From Ardenticatenaceae bacterium (GTDB lineage: Bacteria; Chloroflexota; Anaerolineae; Promineifilales; Promineifilaceae): 64,000 bases of DNA. The stretch is from assembly GCA_020634395.1 (NCBI GenBank), contig JACKBU010000023.1, positions 23,744-87,743 of the forward strand. The letters run 5' to 3'. Positions 1-8,409 of this stretch are shown in pieces. The notes under the pieces were generated by a model. The model ran no database searches, had not been told where the DNA came from, and worked only from the letters and a program-made list of their open reading frames with translations. The position numbers and the translations under genes were made by a program. Position 1 is the first letter of the stretch; the number at the start of each line of letters is the position of its first letter.

Positions 1-620
1 GCCAGAATCTGGATAACACGCTCAATTTCTGTGTTACGGCCGATGACCGGGTCCAGCTTTCCTTCTTCAGCCAGCACAGTCAGATCTGTGGCCAGCTGAT
101 CGACCATGGGGGTTTTGCTTTTTTCTTTTCTCACACGTTTAGGAGCTTGCGGTTCGCCCGTTGCTACCGGGCTTTCCTTAAGCATTTGTTTGGTTTGCCG
201 GCGAATTTGCTCGGCGCTAATTCCGAATTTGCGGAGGACGTCGATGGCGACGCCTTCATTTTGCCGGGCCATACCCAGCAGCAAGTGTTCTGTGCTAATG
301 TAATGTTGGCCCATTCTACGGGCTTCTTCTACGGCTAATTCCAGCAGGCGTTTTGTGCTTGGGGAAAGTTCGATTTTTGTAAATGGCGTTCGAGTGCTGG
401 GACCGCTGGACAGGCGCTCGACCATAGCCTGCACACGAACTACGTCCAGGCCCAGCTCCCGAAGCACGCGACCGGCCACGCCTCCTTCTTCACGCAGGAG
501 GCCAATAAGGACATGTTCGCTGCCGATGTAGCTGTGGTTCAGCCGTTCGGCTTCTTCTTGGGCCAGACTTAGGACGCGACGAGCGCGTTGTGTAAAACGT
601 TCCCAATTTTTCGAGTTCAC
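1..620 (-). CDS. clpC: ATP-dependent Clp protease ATPase subunit ClpC, N-terminal part (partial)
   Basis: The 5' part of a ClpC-type AAA+ unfoldase runs off the left edge after about 206 codons. It starts at a GTG (618-620) with GAGGTG about seven bases upstream. The visible part contains the double Clp N-domain: the first repeat has GSEHVLIGLLREEGG and the second has ISTEHLLLGMARQNEG. After a charged linker the first AAA domain begins with DPVIGRNTEIERVIQIL at the edge. ClpC feeds substrates to ClpP for regulated proteolysis in the cytoplasm. The nucleotide-binding domains are outside the window, so ClpC rather than another Hsp100 member is inferred from the N-domain and linker. Confidence 0.93.
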   Translation of the reverse strand, partial: MNSKNWERFTQRARRVLSLAQEEAERLNHSYIGSEHVLIGLLREEGGVAGRVLRELGLDVVRVQAMVERLSSGPSTRTPFTKIELSPSTKRLLELAVEEARRMGQHYISTEHLLLGMARQNEGVAIDVLRKFGISAEQIRRQTKQMLKESPVATGEPQAPKRVRKEKSKTPMVDQLATDLTVLAEEGKLDPVIGRNTEIERVIQIL

Positions 621-662
621 TGTTTTTCACCTCGAATTGCTGAAAGCGGAGATCAGATTGGC

Positions 663-1829
663 TCAGACGGAGTTTATCATCTCGAGGTCTGCTTCCAGAT
701 AGTCAGCGGAGGCAACCTGTTTTATGCTTAAACCGAGTTGTCGCTGGTCAGGATCAATGCGTATGATGCGGACAGTCACTTCCTGTGCTGGTTTTAAGAC
801 TTCGCGCGGATGGTTGATGTGTTCGTCAGACAATTCAGAAATGTGAATAAGCCCTTCCAGTTCATACTCGTCGTGCAGACGGGCAAATGCACCAAACTTG
901 GTCAGTTTGGTAACCGTGGCCGTGGCTAGCTGGCCTTCTCGGTAAGTATCTTTGATCAAGGTCCAGGGATCAGGCTCCAGCCGTTTAAGGCTGAGGGCCA
1001 GCCGCTGGCGCGCCTGATCTACCTTTAATACATAAACATTCACATTTTCGCCCACGCTTAGTTTTTCGGCGGGGCTGTTGATGCGTTTCCAGCTAAGTTC
1101 TGAGAGGTGGACGAGGCCTTCGATGCCGCCTATATCGATGAAAGCGCCAAAATCGGCCAGATTGACGACGTGTCCTTCGCAAATGTCGCCTTCCTGGATG
1201 GAATCAAACAATTCACCACGGCGCGCATCGCGAATTTCTTGGGCGGCGGCTTTTTCGGAAAGGATCAGGCGGTTGCGTTCGCGGTTCGCTTCGATGACTT
1301 TGAGGAATATTTTTTTGCCGACGAGTTTTTGAAAGGAAGGTTGCTGGTCGGCATCTCTGGTTACGGCCGTTTGCCGCGATGGTTGCAGTTGGGAGTTGGG
1401 TACAAACCCACGCAGGTGACCTAACTTTACCAGGACGCCACCTCTATTGTAGCCGACAATCACTGTCTCGTAGACATCTTGTGTTTCGAGAAGGTTTTCC
1501 GCGTCTAGCCAGTCTTGCTGGGCAGCTGCTTTGACGTAAGACAAAATCGTGTTGCCGGCTTCGTCTTCCGGGTCTACAACATAGACGGGTATTTTACTTC
1601 CCACGGCCAAAATGGCGCGCGTTTTTTCATCGAGCGAGTCTACTTCGCGGTTGGTAATCAATCCTTCCGACTTTGCGCCAATGTCCACCAATATTTCGTT
1701 GTTCCGGTGCTCTACCACATGTCCATACCGGATTTCTCCAGCAACCGGTAGACTAAAATCGCTCTCTAACAAGTAGTCCATTAGGTGTTCAGAAACACCG
1801 CTCCCCGATCCAGTTGAATTGCTTGCCAA
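663..1829 (-). CDS. rpsA: S1-domain ribosomal protein (30S ribosomal protein S1-like), four S1 repeats
   Basis: A 388-residue protein with four consecutive S1 RNA-binding domains, at roughly residues 30-100, 115-195, 210-280 and 295-370. Domains 3 and 4 carry typical text (GFGAFIDIGG-like NLADFGAFIDIGGIEGLVHL and EGLIHISELSDEHINHP). Bacterial S1 proteins help load mRNA on the 30S subunit; four-domain forms are usual in Gram-positive-like lineages, against six in Escherichia coli. The chosen start is TTG at 1829, with GAGAGGA about ten bases upstream. It stands alone in its transcription unit behind a near-consensus promoter (1879-1906) and is followed after 42 bases by clpC. A general S1 RNA-binding regulator is the alternative. 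Confidence 0.9.
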   Translation of the reverse strand: MASNSTGSGSGVSEHLMDYLLESDFSLPVAGEIRYGHVVEHRNNEILVDIGAKSEGLITNREVDSLDEKTRAILAVGSKIPVYVVDPEDEAGNTILSYVKAAAQQDWLDAENLLETQDVYETVIVGYNRGGVLVKLGHLRGFVPNSQLQPSRQTAVTRDADQQPSFQKLVGKKIFLKVIEANRERNRLILSEKAAAQEIRDARRGELFDSIQEGDICEGHVVNLADFGAFIDIGGIEGLVHLSELSWKRINSPAEKLSVGENVNVYVLKVDQARQRLALSLKRLEPDPWTLIKDTYREGQLATATVTKLTKFGAFARLHDEYELEGLIHISELSDEHINHPREVLKPAQEVTVRIIRIDPDQRQLGLSIKQVASADYLEADLEMINSV

Positions 1830-1878
1830 GATGTTTTGTCCTCTCTTGTAACCAGAAATGATCCGGCATTTTTCTCTG

Positions 1879-1906
1879 ATTATACTGAGTTTAGATGTAT
1901 TGGCAA
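1879..1906 (-). promoter_or_regulatory. Near-consensus sigma-A-type promoter of the S1 gene with overlapping palindrome
   Basis: On the minus strand TTGCCA (1906-1901) is followed after 16 bases by a perfect TATAAT (1884-1879), 50 bases upstream of the TTG start of the S1 gene. A 15-base palindrome, TGTATTG-G-CAATACA (1896-1910), covers the -35 box and could be a repressor site. The match to the consensus is seen; activity and repression are inferred. Confidence 0.65.
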
Positions 1907-1976
1907 TACACCCTCTCTGGTGTTAATCAAGCTCATATGTAGCCCTGACGGCCGTCTTGGGCTATGATTTGTCCGC

Positions 1977-3959
1977 GTGACTGACGGTAAAAAAGTGTTC
2001 ACTCGTGCGCCGCTTTGGGTATTTTGGCTAGCCTGGATTGGGCTGTTGTTAGCTATCGTCTGGCTGTATGCGCCTGCTCTAAAATTTGGGCTGATCTGGG
2101 ATGATCCGGAGTGGTTCGGACGTGTCGTCGGTCAATCCTGGGGAGAGTTGATACGGCCGTCGGCTACTTTCCAGTTTTATCGCCCCGGTACCATGGTCTA
2201 CAATCGCCTCTTTCTGGCGGCTAACGGCCGTTTGCAGATCATGGCCCTTCACTGGCTGCAAATCGTCTGGCACTTACTGAATGTAACGGCCGTTTTTGCC
2301 ATCAGCTGCAAAATGGGATTTTCGTCCTGGGCGGCTTATGCTGCCGCTTTTTTGTTTGGCGTTTACCCTTTTTCCCATCAGGCTGTAGCCTGGGCGGCGC
2401 CGCAGCAGCCGCTGGTTTTGGCCCTGCAAAACACCGCCTGGCTGCTTTATCTAGGGGGGCGCAACCCGGCTGCAGGGCGGCCGAACCGTCGCTGGGCGTG
2501 GTTAGCCAGCCTGCTTGTGTTTTTTATGGCGCTGACCGTACAGGAGGGCACAGCCCCGTATGGTCTGCTGCCCCTTATCTTTGAGATTGTGCTGCGCGTT
2601 CAAAGCGCCTCGTGGGCCGTTGTGCGGCGCAGCTGGCGGCATCCATTGCGAGAGGGGTGGATACGGCCGTTAGCCTATCTTGTCCTCGCCGCTGGATTTA
2701 TGGTCGTCTGGGGGCTGGTTCCGCGTGAGAGCGGGATTACCCGGTTGGGTTTCGAACCGTCCACGTTGGCCTTTTTCTTGCAAGGCTTTGTTTATCCCGC
2801 TGCCTGGTTCGGAAGATCCATGCAGATGTCCGCCGATACGTGGCTGGTTGTTTTTTTGCTCTTGTTGGGCTGTTTGTGGGGATTAGGCGTCTGGCGCAGA
2901 CGAGGGCTGCTTTCTCTGACTGGTTTCCTGTGGGCCATCCTGGGTCTGACGCCGGCGATTATCGGGCTGCCCTACAGCTATGTGCAGTACAGCCAGCGCC
3001 TTTTCTATTATGCCGCGCCTGGCGTAGCCTGGATGTTGGTTTGCGCCTTTTGGCCGACGGCTGCAGTGCGCCGCCGGCCCGTTTCCAGTGTCTTAGGCCT
3101 TCTCATCTTGGGTATCATTGCAGTAGGCGGAGTCCGGCAGGTGGCCGGATTTCAGGCTTTGTATAAAGTGGGAACGAGGCACTTACAAAGCGCGGTGCAG
3201 GTGATGGCCGGCGAAAACGGCCGTTTCCTCTTCGTCAATTTCCCCGATCGCTACGTTCCTAAAACTCCTCCTTACCCGCTGGGATATTGGGGTGTTACCC
3301 TGGCCCCGGTGGTGGTGGATTTGGCAGACTTTGCCTCGTTGACGACCGGCGCCTCGACGGTTACCCAATCCCGCGCGGTACCGGCTCTGGACGAGGCGGT
3401 ACGCGCTTCTGGACCGTTTCAGGTGGACATGCGCGGCGTCAGCGCCTACCCCGAAGAGATTTACGCTCTCGCGGCTGAGGGATATGACGTGTACGTGTCG
3501 CGTTATGAGGCAGACGGCCGTTTTAAGCTGGAACATGCCGGCTTGCTGCAAAAACAGGCAAGCGCTCCCTGCGCCATTGCCCAATTTGGCGAAGCTATCT
3601 GTCTGCAAGGGGTAAACATTCGGGAGGAAGAGACGTCCTGGCAGCTCCAGCTTTTGTGGTCGGCAACGGCCGCGCCGCAAGACTTTTCTACGGTTTTTGT
3701 GCACGTGGGGCGGGTGGGCCAGCCGCCTGTGGTGCAGACGGACGGGGATGCCTGGCGTGGTCTGCTTCCGCCGCGCTACTGGCAAACCGGTGATCTGATC
3801 ATCGACGAGCGCACCATTCCCAAACCGGCCGATCGGGTTGAAGGGGCAACGCTGCAAATCGGGCTGTATGATCGCCTGACGGGGGAGCGGCTGCCGGCGC
3901 AGACGGCCGTAGGACGGCCGTTGCCCGACGACACCTATACGCAAGAACTTGCCCCCTGA
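1977..3959 (+). CDS. Polytopic membrane protein, possible glycosyltransferase of the dolichyl-phosphate-mannose/GT-C type
   Basis: A 660-residue protein with an N-terminal transmembrane segment (about residues 14-34), followed by an extracytoplasmic loop with WDDPEWF and an FYRPG motif. At least eight further membrane segments reach to about residue 400, and a soluble C-terminal domain of about 250 residues follows. An acidic pair after the first helix (here DD) is the usual metal or catalytic site of GT-C glycosyltransferases, which use lipid-linked sugars outside the membrane. That is the basis for the call; the exact substrate is unknown. The start is GTG at 1977 with no clear ribosome-binding site, but TATGAT lies only ten bases upstream, so a leaderless transcript is possible. 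It is divergent from the S1 gene and convergent with an MFS gene. Confidence 0.6.
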   Translation: MTDGKKVFTRAPLWVFWLAWIGLLLAIVWLYAPALKFGLIWDDPEWFGRVVGQSWGELIRPSATFQFYRPGTMVYNRLFLAANGRLQIMALHWLQIVWHLLNVTAVFAISCKMGFSSWAAYAAAFLFGVYPFSHQAVAWAAPQQPLVLALQNTAWLLYLGGRNPAAGRPNRRWAWLASLLVFFMALTVQEGTAPYGLLPLIFEIVLRVQSASWAVVRRSWRHPLREGWIRPLAYLVLAAGFMVVWGLVPRESGITRLGFEPSTLAFFLQGFVYPAAWFGRSMQMSADTWLVVFLLLLGCLWGLGVWRRRGLLSLTGFLWAILGLTPAIIGLPYSYVQYSQRLFYYAAPGVAWMLVCAFWPTAAVRRRPVSSVLGLLILGIIAVGGVRQVAGFQALYKVGTRHLQSAVQVMAGENGRFLFVNFPDRYVPKTPPYPLGYWGVTLAPVVVDLADFASLTTGASTVTQSRAVPALDEAVRASGPFQVDMRGVSAYPEEIYALAAEGYDVYVSRYEADGRFKLEHAGLLQKQASAPCAIAQFGEAICLQGVNIREEETSWQLQLLWSATAAPQDFSTVFVHVGRVGQPPVVQTDGDAWRGLLPPRYWQTGDLIIDERTIPKPADRVEGATLQIGLYDRLTGERLPAQTAVGRPLPDDTYTQELAP

Positions 3960-3965
3960 TTTTTG

Positions 3966-5168
3966 CTAACTGACGCCCGTCGGTGAGCGTTTGAGCGCCA
4001 GCAGCATGATCACAAACACGATGGCTACGCCCACAACTCCCAGGCCAATGGTTAGCATCGCCTGATAAGGTCCGGTGACGTCGAAGAGCTGGCCCACCAG
4101 CCAGGGCCAGAACATGCCGCCCAGGCTGGCGCCGGCAAAGAACCAGCCGGTTGTCTTGCCAGTTACCGGCATGTTGCGTTCTGCCAGGGCCAGCGTCGTG
4201 GGGAAAATGGGAGCCATCGAAAATCCCAATCCGCAGGTGCCCAACCACAAAGGAGCGGCTGATGAGGCTCCCAAGAGCAGCACACTCATGCTCAACAGGC
4301 TGCCCACAATGCCCACAGCCAGCAGATGGCGCGGCCGCCAGCGGTTGGCCAGCGGGATAGACACCAGCCGCCCCACAGTTAATGATCCCCAAAATGTGGA
4401 GGTGAGGTAGGCGGCCAGAGTGATGGTCGCCAGGTTGGCGTTGATGGCATAGGTGTAAATCCAGCCCCCATAACTCGTTTCGGCGCCGACGTAGAGGAAG
4501 AACAAGAGGGTGATGAGAAAGATCAGCAGGTAGTTTTGACGGCCGTTAGCCGAAACGGCCGTGACTTTGACCGGCTGCGGGCTGCGCTGGGGCAAAATCC
4601 AGGCCGCCACCGGCAGCATGATCGCCGCCAGCAGCCAGTAAGCCCAGGTGATGTCGCCGCTTAACAGGACAGCCTGCGCCACAACAATTGGCGACAGGAA
4701 GGCGCCCAGACCAAAGAAGAAGTGCAGACCGTTCATGTAAGGGGCCACGTTGTCGTGATGCAGCCAGGGCAGCATGGTGTTTGTGCCCACGTCCAGCATC
4801 GATTCGGTCAGGCCGAGCAGCAGCATCACCGCGAACAGCAGCCACAGCAGCGAAATAGTCGGCGTGAGAGCCAGGCACAAGCCAATGCCCAGCAAGCCGG
4901 TGACCAGGGCCGGATGGCCGGACAGCCGATCATAGATGCGGCCGACAGTCAGTGCGCCCAGCAAAAAGCCCAACGATCGGGCAGTGAACAGGATGCTGAT
5001 CTGGCTTAACTGGGAGTGGGTGTTTTCGGCCAGGCCCGGCAAGGTGGGGCCAACCACCGCTGCGGCCAGGCCGATGCACAAAAACCCGGCGTAGTAGCCG
5101 ATGGTTTTGGCTAATTTTTCGCGTGGAGTAGGAGAAGCTTGCAGCTGCTGCGTTGTAGGCGTGATCAC
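3966..5168 (-). CDS. MFS transporter (FucP/sugar-type)
   Basis: A 400-residue protein with about twelve hydrophobic segments in two halves. The first half carries the MFS loop 2-3 signature as GALTVGRIYDRLSGHP, and loop 8-9 repeats it as GSLTVGRLVSIPLANRWRPR. It probably imports or exports a small polar solute across the cytoplasmic membrane; the substrate cannot be read from the sequence. The GTG start (5168) overlaps the TGA of the upstream glutaminyl cyclase gene by four bases (GTGA), so the two are translationally coupled. It is the last gene of the minus-strand array and ends six bases from the convergent membrane protein gene. Confidence 0.85.
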   Translation of the reverse strand: MITPTTQQLQASPTPREKLAKTIGYYAGFLCIGLAAAVVGPTLPGLAENTHSQLSQISILFTARSLGFLLGALTVGRIYDRLSGHPALVTGLLGIGLCLALTPTISLLWLLFAVMLLLGLTESMLDVGTNTMLPWLHHDNVAPYMNGLHFFFGLGAFLSPIVVAQAVLLSGDITWAYWLLAAIMLPVAAWILPQRSPQPVKVTAVSANGRQNYLLIFLITLLFFLYVGAETSYGGWIYTYAINANLATITLAAYLTSTFWGSLTVGRLVSIPLANRWRPRHLLAVGIVGSLLSMSVLLLGASSAAPLWLGTCGLGFSMAPIFPTTLALAERNMPVTGKTTGWFFAGASLGGMFWPWLVGQLFDVTGPYQAMLTIGLGVVGVAIVFVIMLLALKRSPTGVS

Positions 5169-6076
5169 GAAGATGGCTCCTGAACGAGTTTGATTTCAAA
5201 AAGTGTGGGCCACAGTTTGCCGGTCACAAAGAGGCGATCTCCGGCTGCGTCGTAGGCGATGCCGTTAAGCACGTCTACCGGCTGGGTGGAGCTGGTGGCG
5301 CCCAAGAGGCCGGTCAGGTCAATCCAGCCGACAACCTGTCCACTGGCCGGATCGATGCGAGCAATGGTGTTTGTTTGCCAGACGTTGGCCCAGATCTCGC
5401 CGTTGACGTATTCTAACTCATTGAGGCGCACAACGGGCGTGGTTTGATCAAAAACCTGGATACGGCCGTTTTCCGTCAGCGTCTCCGGATCCAAAAAACG
5501 AATCTCGTTCGTGCCATCACTCATGATCAACTGCTCGCCATCGTGGGTAAGGCCCCAGCCCTCGCCCGGATATTGAAAGTCATCCAGCGGCTCAAAGCTG
5601 GCCAGATCGTAGACGAACCCCACCTGGGACTTCCAGGTGATCTGGATAAGCCGATCCTGCCAGACAGTAATCCCTTCGCCAAAGTATTCAGGATGCAGGT
5701 CCCGTTTCTGTAAAACTTCTCCCGTTTCCAGGGCGGTTTTGCGGATGGAAGATCGCCCTTCCAGCCCGGTGCCTTCGTATAGAACGCCGTCGACGTATAC
5801 CAGACCCTGGGTAAAGGCCGCGGGATCGTGAGGATAGCTGTGGATGATTTCGTAGGTATAGGTAGGCGGTTTGGCCGGAACTGCAGCGGTCTCCACGGTT
5901 GGTGCGGGGGTGGGTGAGGGCGGGACCGGCGTTGGACTGGGGACGGATGTAGAGGTGGGGGGTGGTTGGGTGGGCACGGCCGTTGGCGTAGGCGTGGCCG
6001 CCGGCGCACAGGCAGCCAGTACACCCCACAGCAGGAGCCACATGTACATTTTCAAGCGGCGTATGAATGATATCAC
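5165..6076 (-). CDS. Glutaminyl-peptide cyclotransferase (glutamine cyclotransferase family), lipoprotein
   Basis: A 303-residue protein with a lipoprotein signal (LLLWGVLAACAP, lipobox AAC), a Thr/Pro-rich linker to about residue 75, and a five-bladed propeller-type glutamine cyclotransferase domain. Diagnostic blocks are SYPHDPAAFTQGLVY, LYEGTGLEGRSSIR, NELEYVNGEIWANVW and VLNGIAYD. This plant/bacterial-type family converts N-terminal glutamine to pyroglutamate, protecting secreted proteins from aminopeptidases; here it would act outside the membrane. The GTG start at 6076 overlaps the upstream MFS stop by four bases (GTGA); an internal ATG at 6049 is the alternative. Its place behind C25 peptidase and FN3 genes, whose predicted mature ends may start with Gln, suggests its substrates. 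Confidence 0.88.
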   Translation of the reverse strand: MISFIRRLKMYMWLLLWGVLAACAPAATPTPTAVPTQPPPTSTSVPSPTPVPPSPTPAPTVETAAVPAKPPTYTYEIIHSYPHDPAAFTQGLVYVDGVLYEGTGLEGRSSIRKTALETGEVLQKRDLHPEYFGEGITVWQDRLIQITWKSQVGFVYDLASFEPLDDFQYPGEGWGLTHDGEQLIMSDGTNEIRFLDPETLTENGRIQVFDQTTPVVRLNELEYVNGEIWANVWQTNTIARIDPASGQVVGWIDLTGLLGATSSTQPVDVLNGIAYDAAGDRLFVTGKLWPTLFEIKLVQEPSS

Positions 6077-7539
6077 TCGGGTTTTATTCCTTTTAGCGGC
6101 TGAACGGCCGTTGCGGCGCGCTGCTGCAGCGTATGGCGTACAGCATCAATGTCAGCCGGTATCGTTTTACGCGCGCCATAGTAGCAAAGACCCGCGGGGA
6201 TGGCGAACAATTGAAACAGGGCCAGACCCCAGGCGTAGTTATCAGGCGGCGGAAATTGTTGTGTTAACAGTTGCAGCAGCAGACCGGTTAAAGCGATGCT
6301 GACCGCATTGCTGATGGCGCGTACTATCCGGGTCAGGCCAATGACCGTGCCGCGATGCTCCGGCAGATTTGCTTCGGTAATGAGGGCGGCCCAGTTGGGG
6401 GCATCCACCGCCAGCAGTCCAATCGCCAGGAAGGCCGTTAAAAACAGGGCAAAAACAGAGCGGTTGGTTAGCAGCAGGACAAACACCGACCAGGACAGAC
6501 GCCATACACTGGCCCCGGGCGGCAGAGAAACGCCGCTTATCGGCATAAAGAAAGTCAGCATGAAGAAGGGGATGGAGCCAAACGCCCCCCACATCGCCAG
6601 TTTTAGTCGGCCTTGCGGATCACGCTGCTGCCAACGGTCGCCTACATAGCCTGCGGCGATGCCCATAAAAATGCCCGCACTGAATAAAATGACGAACAAG
6701 TTGCCGACGATGGTGGAGACTTCCAGAGAATAGCCCAGCGCCTGGACCCGCGCGATGGCCCATCGAGGCACCCAAATGGTGGAACCAAAAGCTAAAGTGG
6801 CAAAAATAAGCTGCACAGACAGCCAGATGTTGCTGCGCCGGGCAAAAATTACGGGCAAATCGGTACGTGTGATACGGTAATCGTAGGTTTTACCGGCGGC
6901 AAAGAGGGCTTGCAGCTCTGGTTCTGACTGGCCGCGCTGCGGTTCTTCGGTGAAGAAGTAAAGAAAGGCGAATAAGAAGCCCAATCCGGCGATAAACCAG
7001 AACGGCCAGCGCCAGTCGAACGCCCCCAGCATTCCGGCTAACAAAACTCCCACGGCCGCGCCCAATGATTGAGAGATTCCCCATAGGCTCAGAGCCAGGC
7101 CGCGTCTGCGGGCCGGGATCACGTCGCTGATGACGCTAAACCCGATCGAAGCGATGCTGCCGACGCCCACGGCCGTTACAATCTGGCATAGGATGAACTG
7201 CGGGAAAGTGCGCGCCAGCCCGGTGGCAATCATGGCCGAGCCCCAAAGGAGGGTGCCACCAAGCAGCAGCCGCTGACGATTGCTACGGTCGCCGCGGTAG
7301 CCCCAATAGGCAGCAGAAGCCGCGGCGATAAGCACATACACGGCCGTCACCAGCCCCAGCATCGCCTCATTGGCCTGCAAATCGCGGGCGATGATGGCGT
7401 ATAACGGAGGCAAAACACCCGCCGCGGCATTGTCCAGCGAAGCCAGGCTGACAAAAACGAGGTAAGTATACGACGCGCGCAAACTACCAGAATCGGCGGC
7501 TGACAAAAAACGCAGCGATCGCGACTCCGATGACGGCAC
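6073..7539 (-). CDS. MFS transporter (Spinster-like)
   Basis: An MFS permease with about twelve membrane segments. The loop 2-3 signature reads YWGYRGDRSNRQRLL, and helix 4-5 has VISDVIPARRRGLALSLWG. The organisation resembles Spinster-type lipid or drug exporters, but the substrate is unknown. The start is uncertain. The frame stays open far into the upstream SH3 gene, but that stretch is Pro/Arg-rich shadow sequence. Realistic starts are GTG at 7545 or 7539, or TTG at 7482 immediately after the stop of the upstream gene; I chose 7539. None has a clear Shine-Dalgarno sequence, which fits translational coupling to the SH3 gene. Its TGA overlaps the glutaminyl cyclase GTG. Confidence 0.82.
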   Translation of the reverse strand: MPSSESRSLRFLSAADSGSLRASYTYLVFVSLASLDNAAAGVLPPLYAIIARDLQANEAMLGLVTAVYVLIAAASAAYWGYRGDRSNRQRLLLGGTLLWGSAMIATGLARTFPQFILCQIVTAVGVGSIASIGFSVISDVIPARRRGLALSLWGISQSLGAAVGVLLAGMLGAFDWRWPFWFIAGLGFLFAFLYFFTEEPQRGQSEPELQALFAAGKTYDYRITRTDLPVIFARRSNIWLSVQLIFATLAFGSTIWVPRWAIARVQALGYSLEVSTIVGNLFVILFSAGIFMGIAAGYVGDRWQQRDPQGRLKLAMWGAFGSIPFFMLTFFMPISGVSLPPGASVWRLSWSVFVLLLTNRSVFALFLTAFLAIGLLAVDAPNWAALITEANLPEHRGTVIGLTRIVRAISNAVSIALTGLLLQLLTQQFPPPDNYAWGLALFQLFAIPAGLCYYGARKTIPADIDAVRHTLQQRAATAVQPLKGIKPE

Positions 7540-8377
7540 TGGCACAGGGCAGGCCAGCAGCCGGGCTTGTGGCACTGTCATCCAGGGGGACGGCGGTGGC
7601 TTCCGGAGCACTGACCGCGCTGGCCGAAAGGGCCTCCACTGTGCCGGCCCCGGATGGCACCACAGACGTCGCGTCTTGGTCTGGTGGGGCTGTGCTAACG
7701 ACGGTGGCGGTTGTGGCGGGGGCTGTGGCCGTCGGCGCCACAGCTGTGATCGTGGCCGTCGGCACTGCTGCGGCGACCGTGGCCGTAGAAGTGGGGCAGC
7801 TGGGAACGGCCGTGGGCTGCCACGGCGCGCCCGGCGTGGGCGTCTGGCCGTTAATATCCGGCGCAGTAGCGATGGGTACGTCACCGATATAGCCTTGAAC
7901 GTTCACGACCTCGTTGGCTACCCAGCCCGTTTGGCCGTCTGCCAGGAGGATCTGCCACCAGGGGGCGGTGGCGGCCCGCCCGACAATCGGACGCACCTCC
8001 AGATATACCAGGCTGGCTATCGTGTTGTAATCCGTGCCGGGACCAGTCCGCACCAGCGTATTGTTGCGGGTCTGAATGGTGGGAGGAGCGCCACAGGCGG
8101 CAGCGGTGGGCAAAAATCCACCGCCCGGCGTGGCTACCAGGGTTACAGGAATGGGGGTGTTGGTAGGGACTTGCGTGGCGGCTGGCGGATTGGTGGGAAC
8201 GGCCGTAGCGGGCGGTGGATTGCCGCCGCCGGGCGAGGTGGCTGTGGGCACAGGCGTGCGTGTGATACGTGTTTGCAGGGGCAGTTCGGCGGCAAAACTG
8301 ATCCGCTGGCCCGGTCCATAAACGATAACCAGGGTCAGCGCAAAAAGCAGCAGGAGAATGAATAGTCTTCGCAACAT
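7484..8377 (-). CDS. Secreted SH3-domain protein with Thr/Pro-rich linkers and C-terminal membrane anchor
   Basis: A 297-residue protein with a signal peptide (about 1-28) and a first Pro/Thr-rich linker (about 35-85). A bacterial SH3 (SH3b) domain follows at about 90-165, with NTLVRTGPGTDYNTIASL and TGWVANEVV. Then come a second Thr/Ala/Pro-rich linker and a hydrophobic C-terminal segment ending SRRFW. SH3b domains usually bind cell-wall or glycan ligands outside the cell. The linkers suggest the domain is held away from the membrane. It follows the DUF4012 gene by 32 bases and precedes an overlapping MFS gene. Confidence 0.8.
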   Translation of the reverse strand: MLRRLFILLLLFALTLVIVYGPGQRISFAAELPLQTRITRTPVPTATSPGGGNPPPATAVPTNPPAATQVPTNTPIPVTLVATPGGGFLPTAAACGAPPTIQTRNNTLVRTGPGTDYNTIASLVYLEVRPIVGRAATAPWWQILLADGQTGWVANEVVNVQGYIGDVPIATAPDINGQTPTPGAPWQPTAVPSCPTSTATVAAAVPTATITAVAPTATAPATTATVVSTAPPDQDATSVVPSGAGTVEALSASAVSAPEATAVPLDDSATSPAAGLPCASAVIGVAIAAFFVSRRFW

Positions 8378-8409
8378 AATGGTTTTACCCTTAATTCAGA
8401 ACACTCTAT

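Noticed and set aside
2744..2765. Possible tRNA T-arm-like sequence near GGTTTCGAACC
   Set aside because: It lies inside a membrane protein gene and no acceptor or anticodon stem can be formed around it.
3183..3944. Long open frame on the minus strand inside the polytopic membrane protein gene
   Set aside because: Arg/His-rich translation without family features, opposite a well-supported gene; open only because of high GC.
7540..7884. N-terminal extension of the Spinster-like MFS gene
   Set aside because: The stretch is Arg/Pro-rich, fully overlaps the SH3 gene and has no membrane segment or MFS homology.
8080..8280. Repetitive G-rich stretches as a possible CRISPR or satellite array
   Set aside because: No fixed repeat unit or spacing; explained by Thr/Pro-rich protein linkers read on the other strand.
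7530..8365. Gly/Val-rich open frames on the plus strand opposite the Thr/Pro-rich linkers
   Set aside because: They are the complement of Thr/Pro codons; the same artefact occurs opposite other linkers (15332-15625, 24539-24766, 32906-33265).
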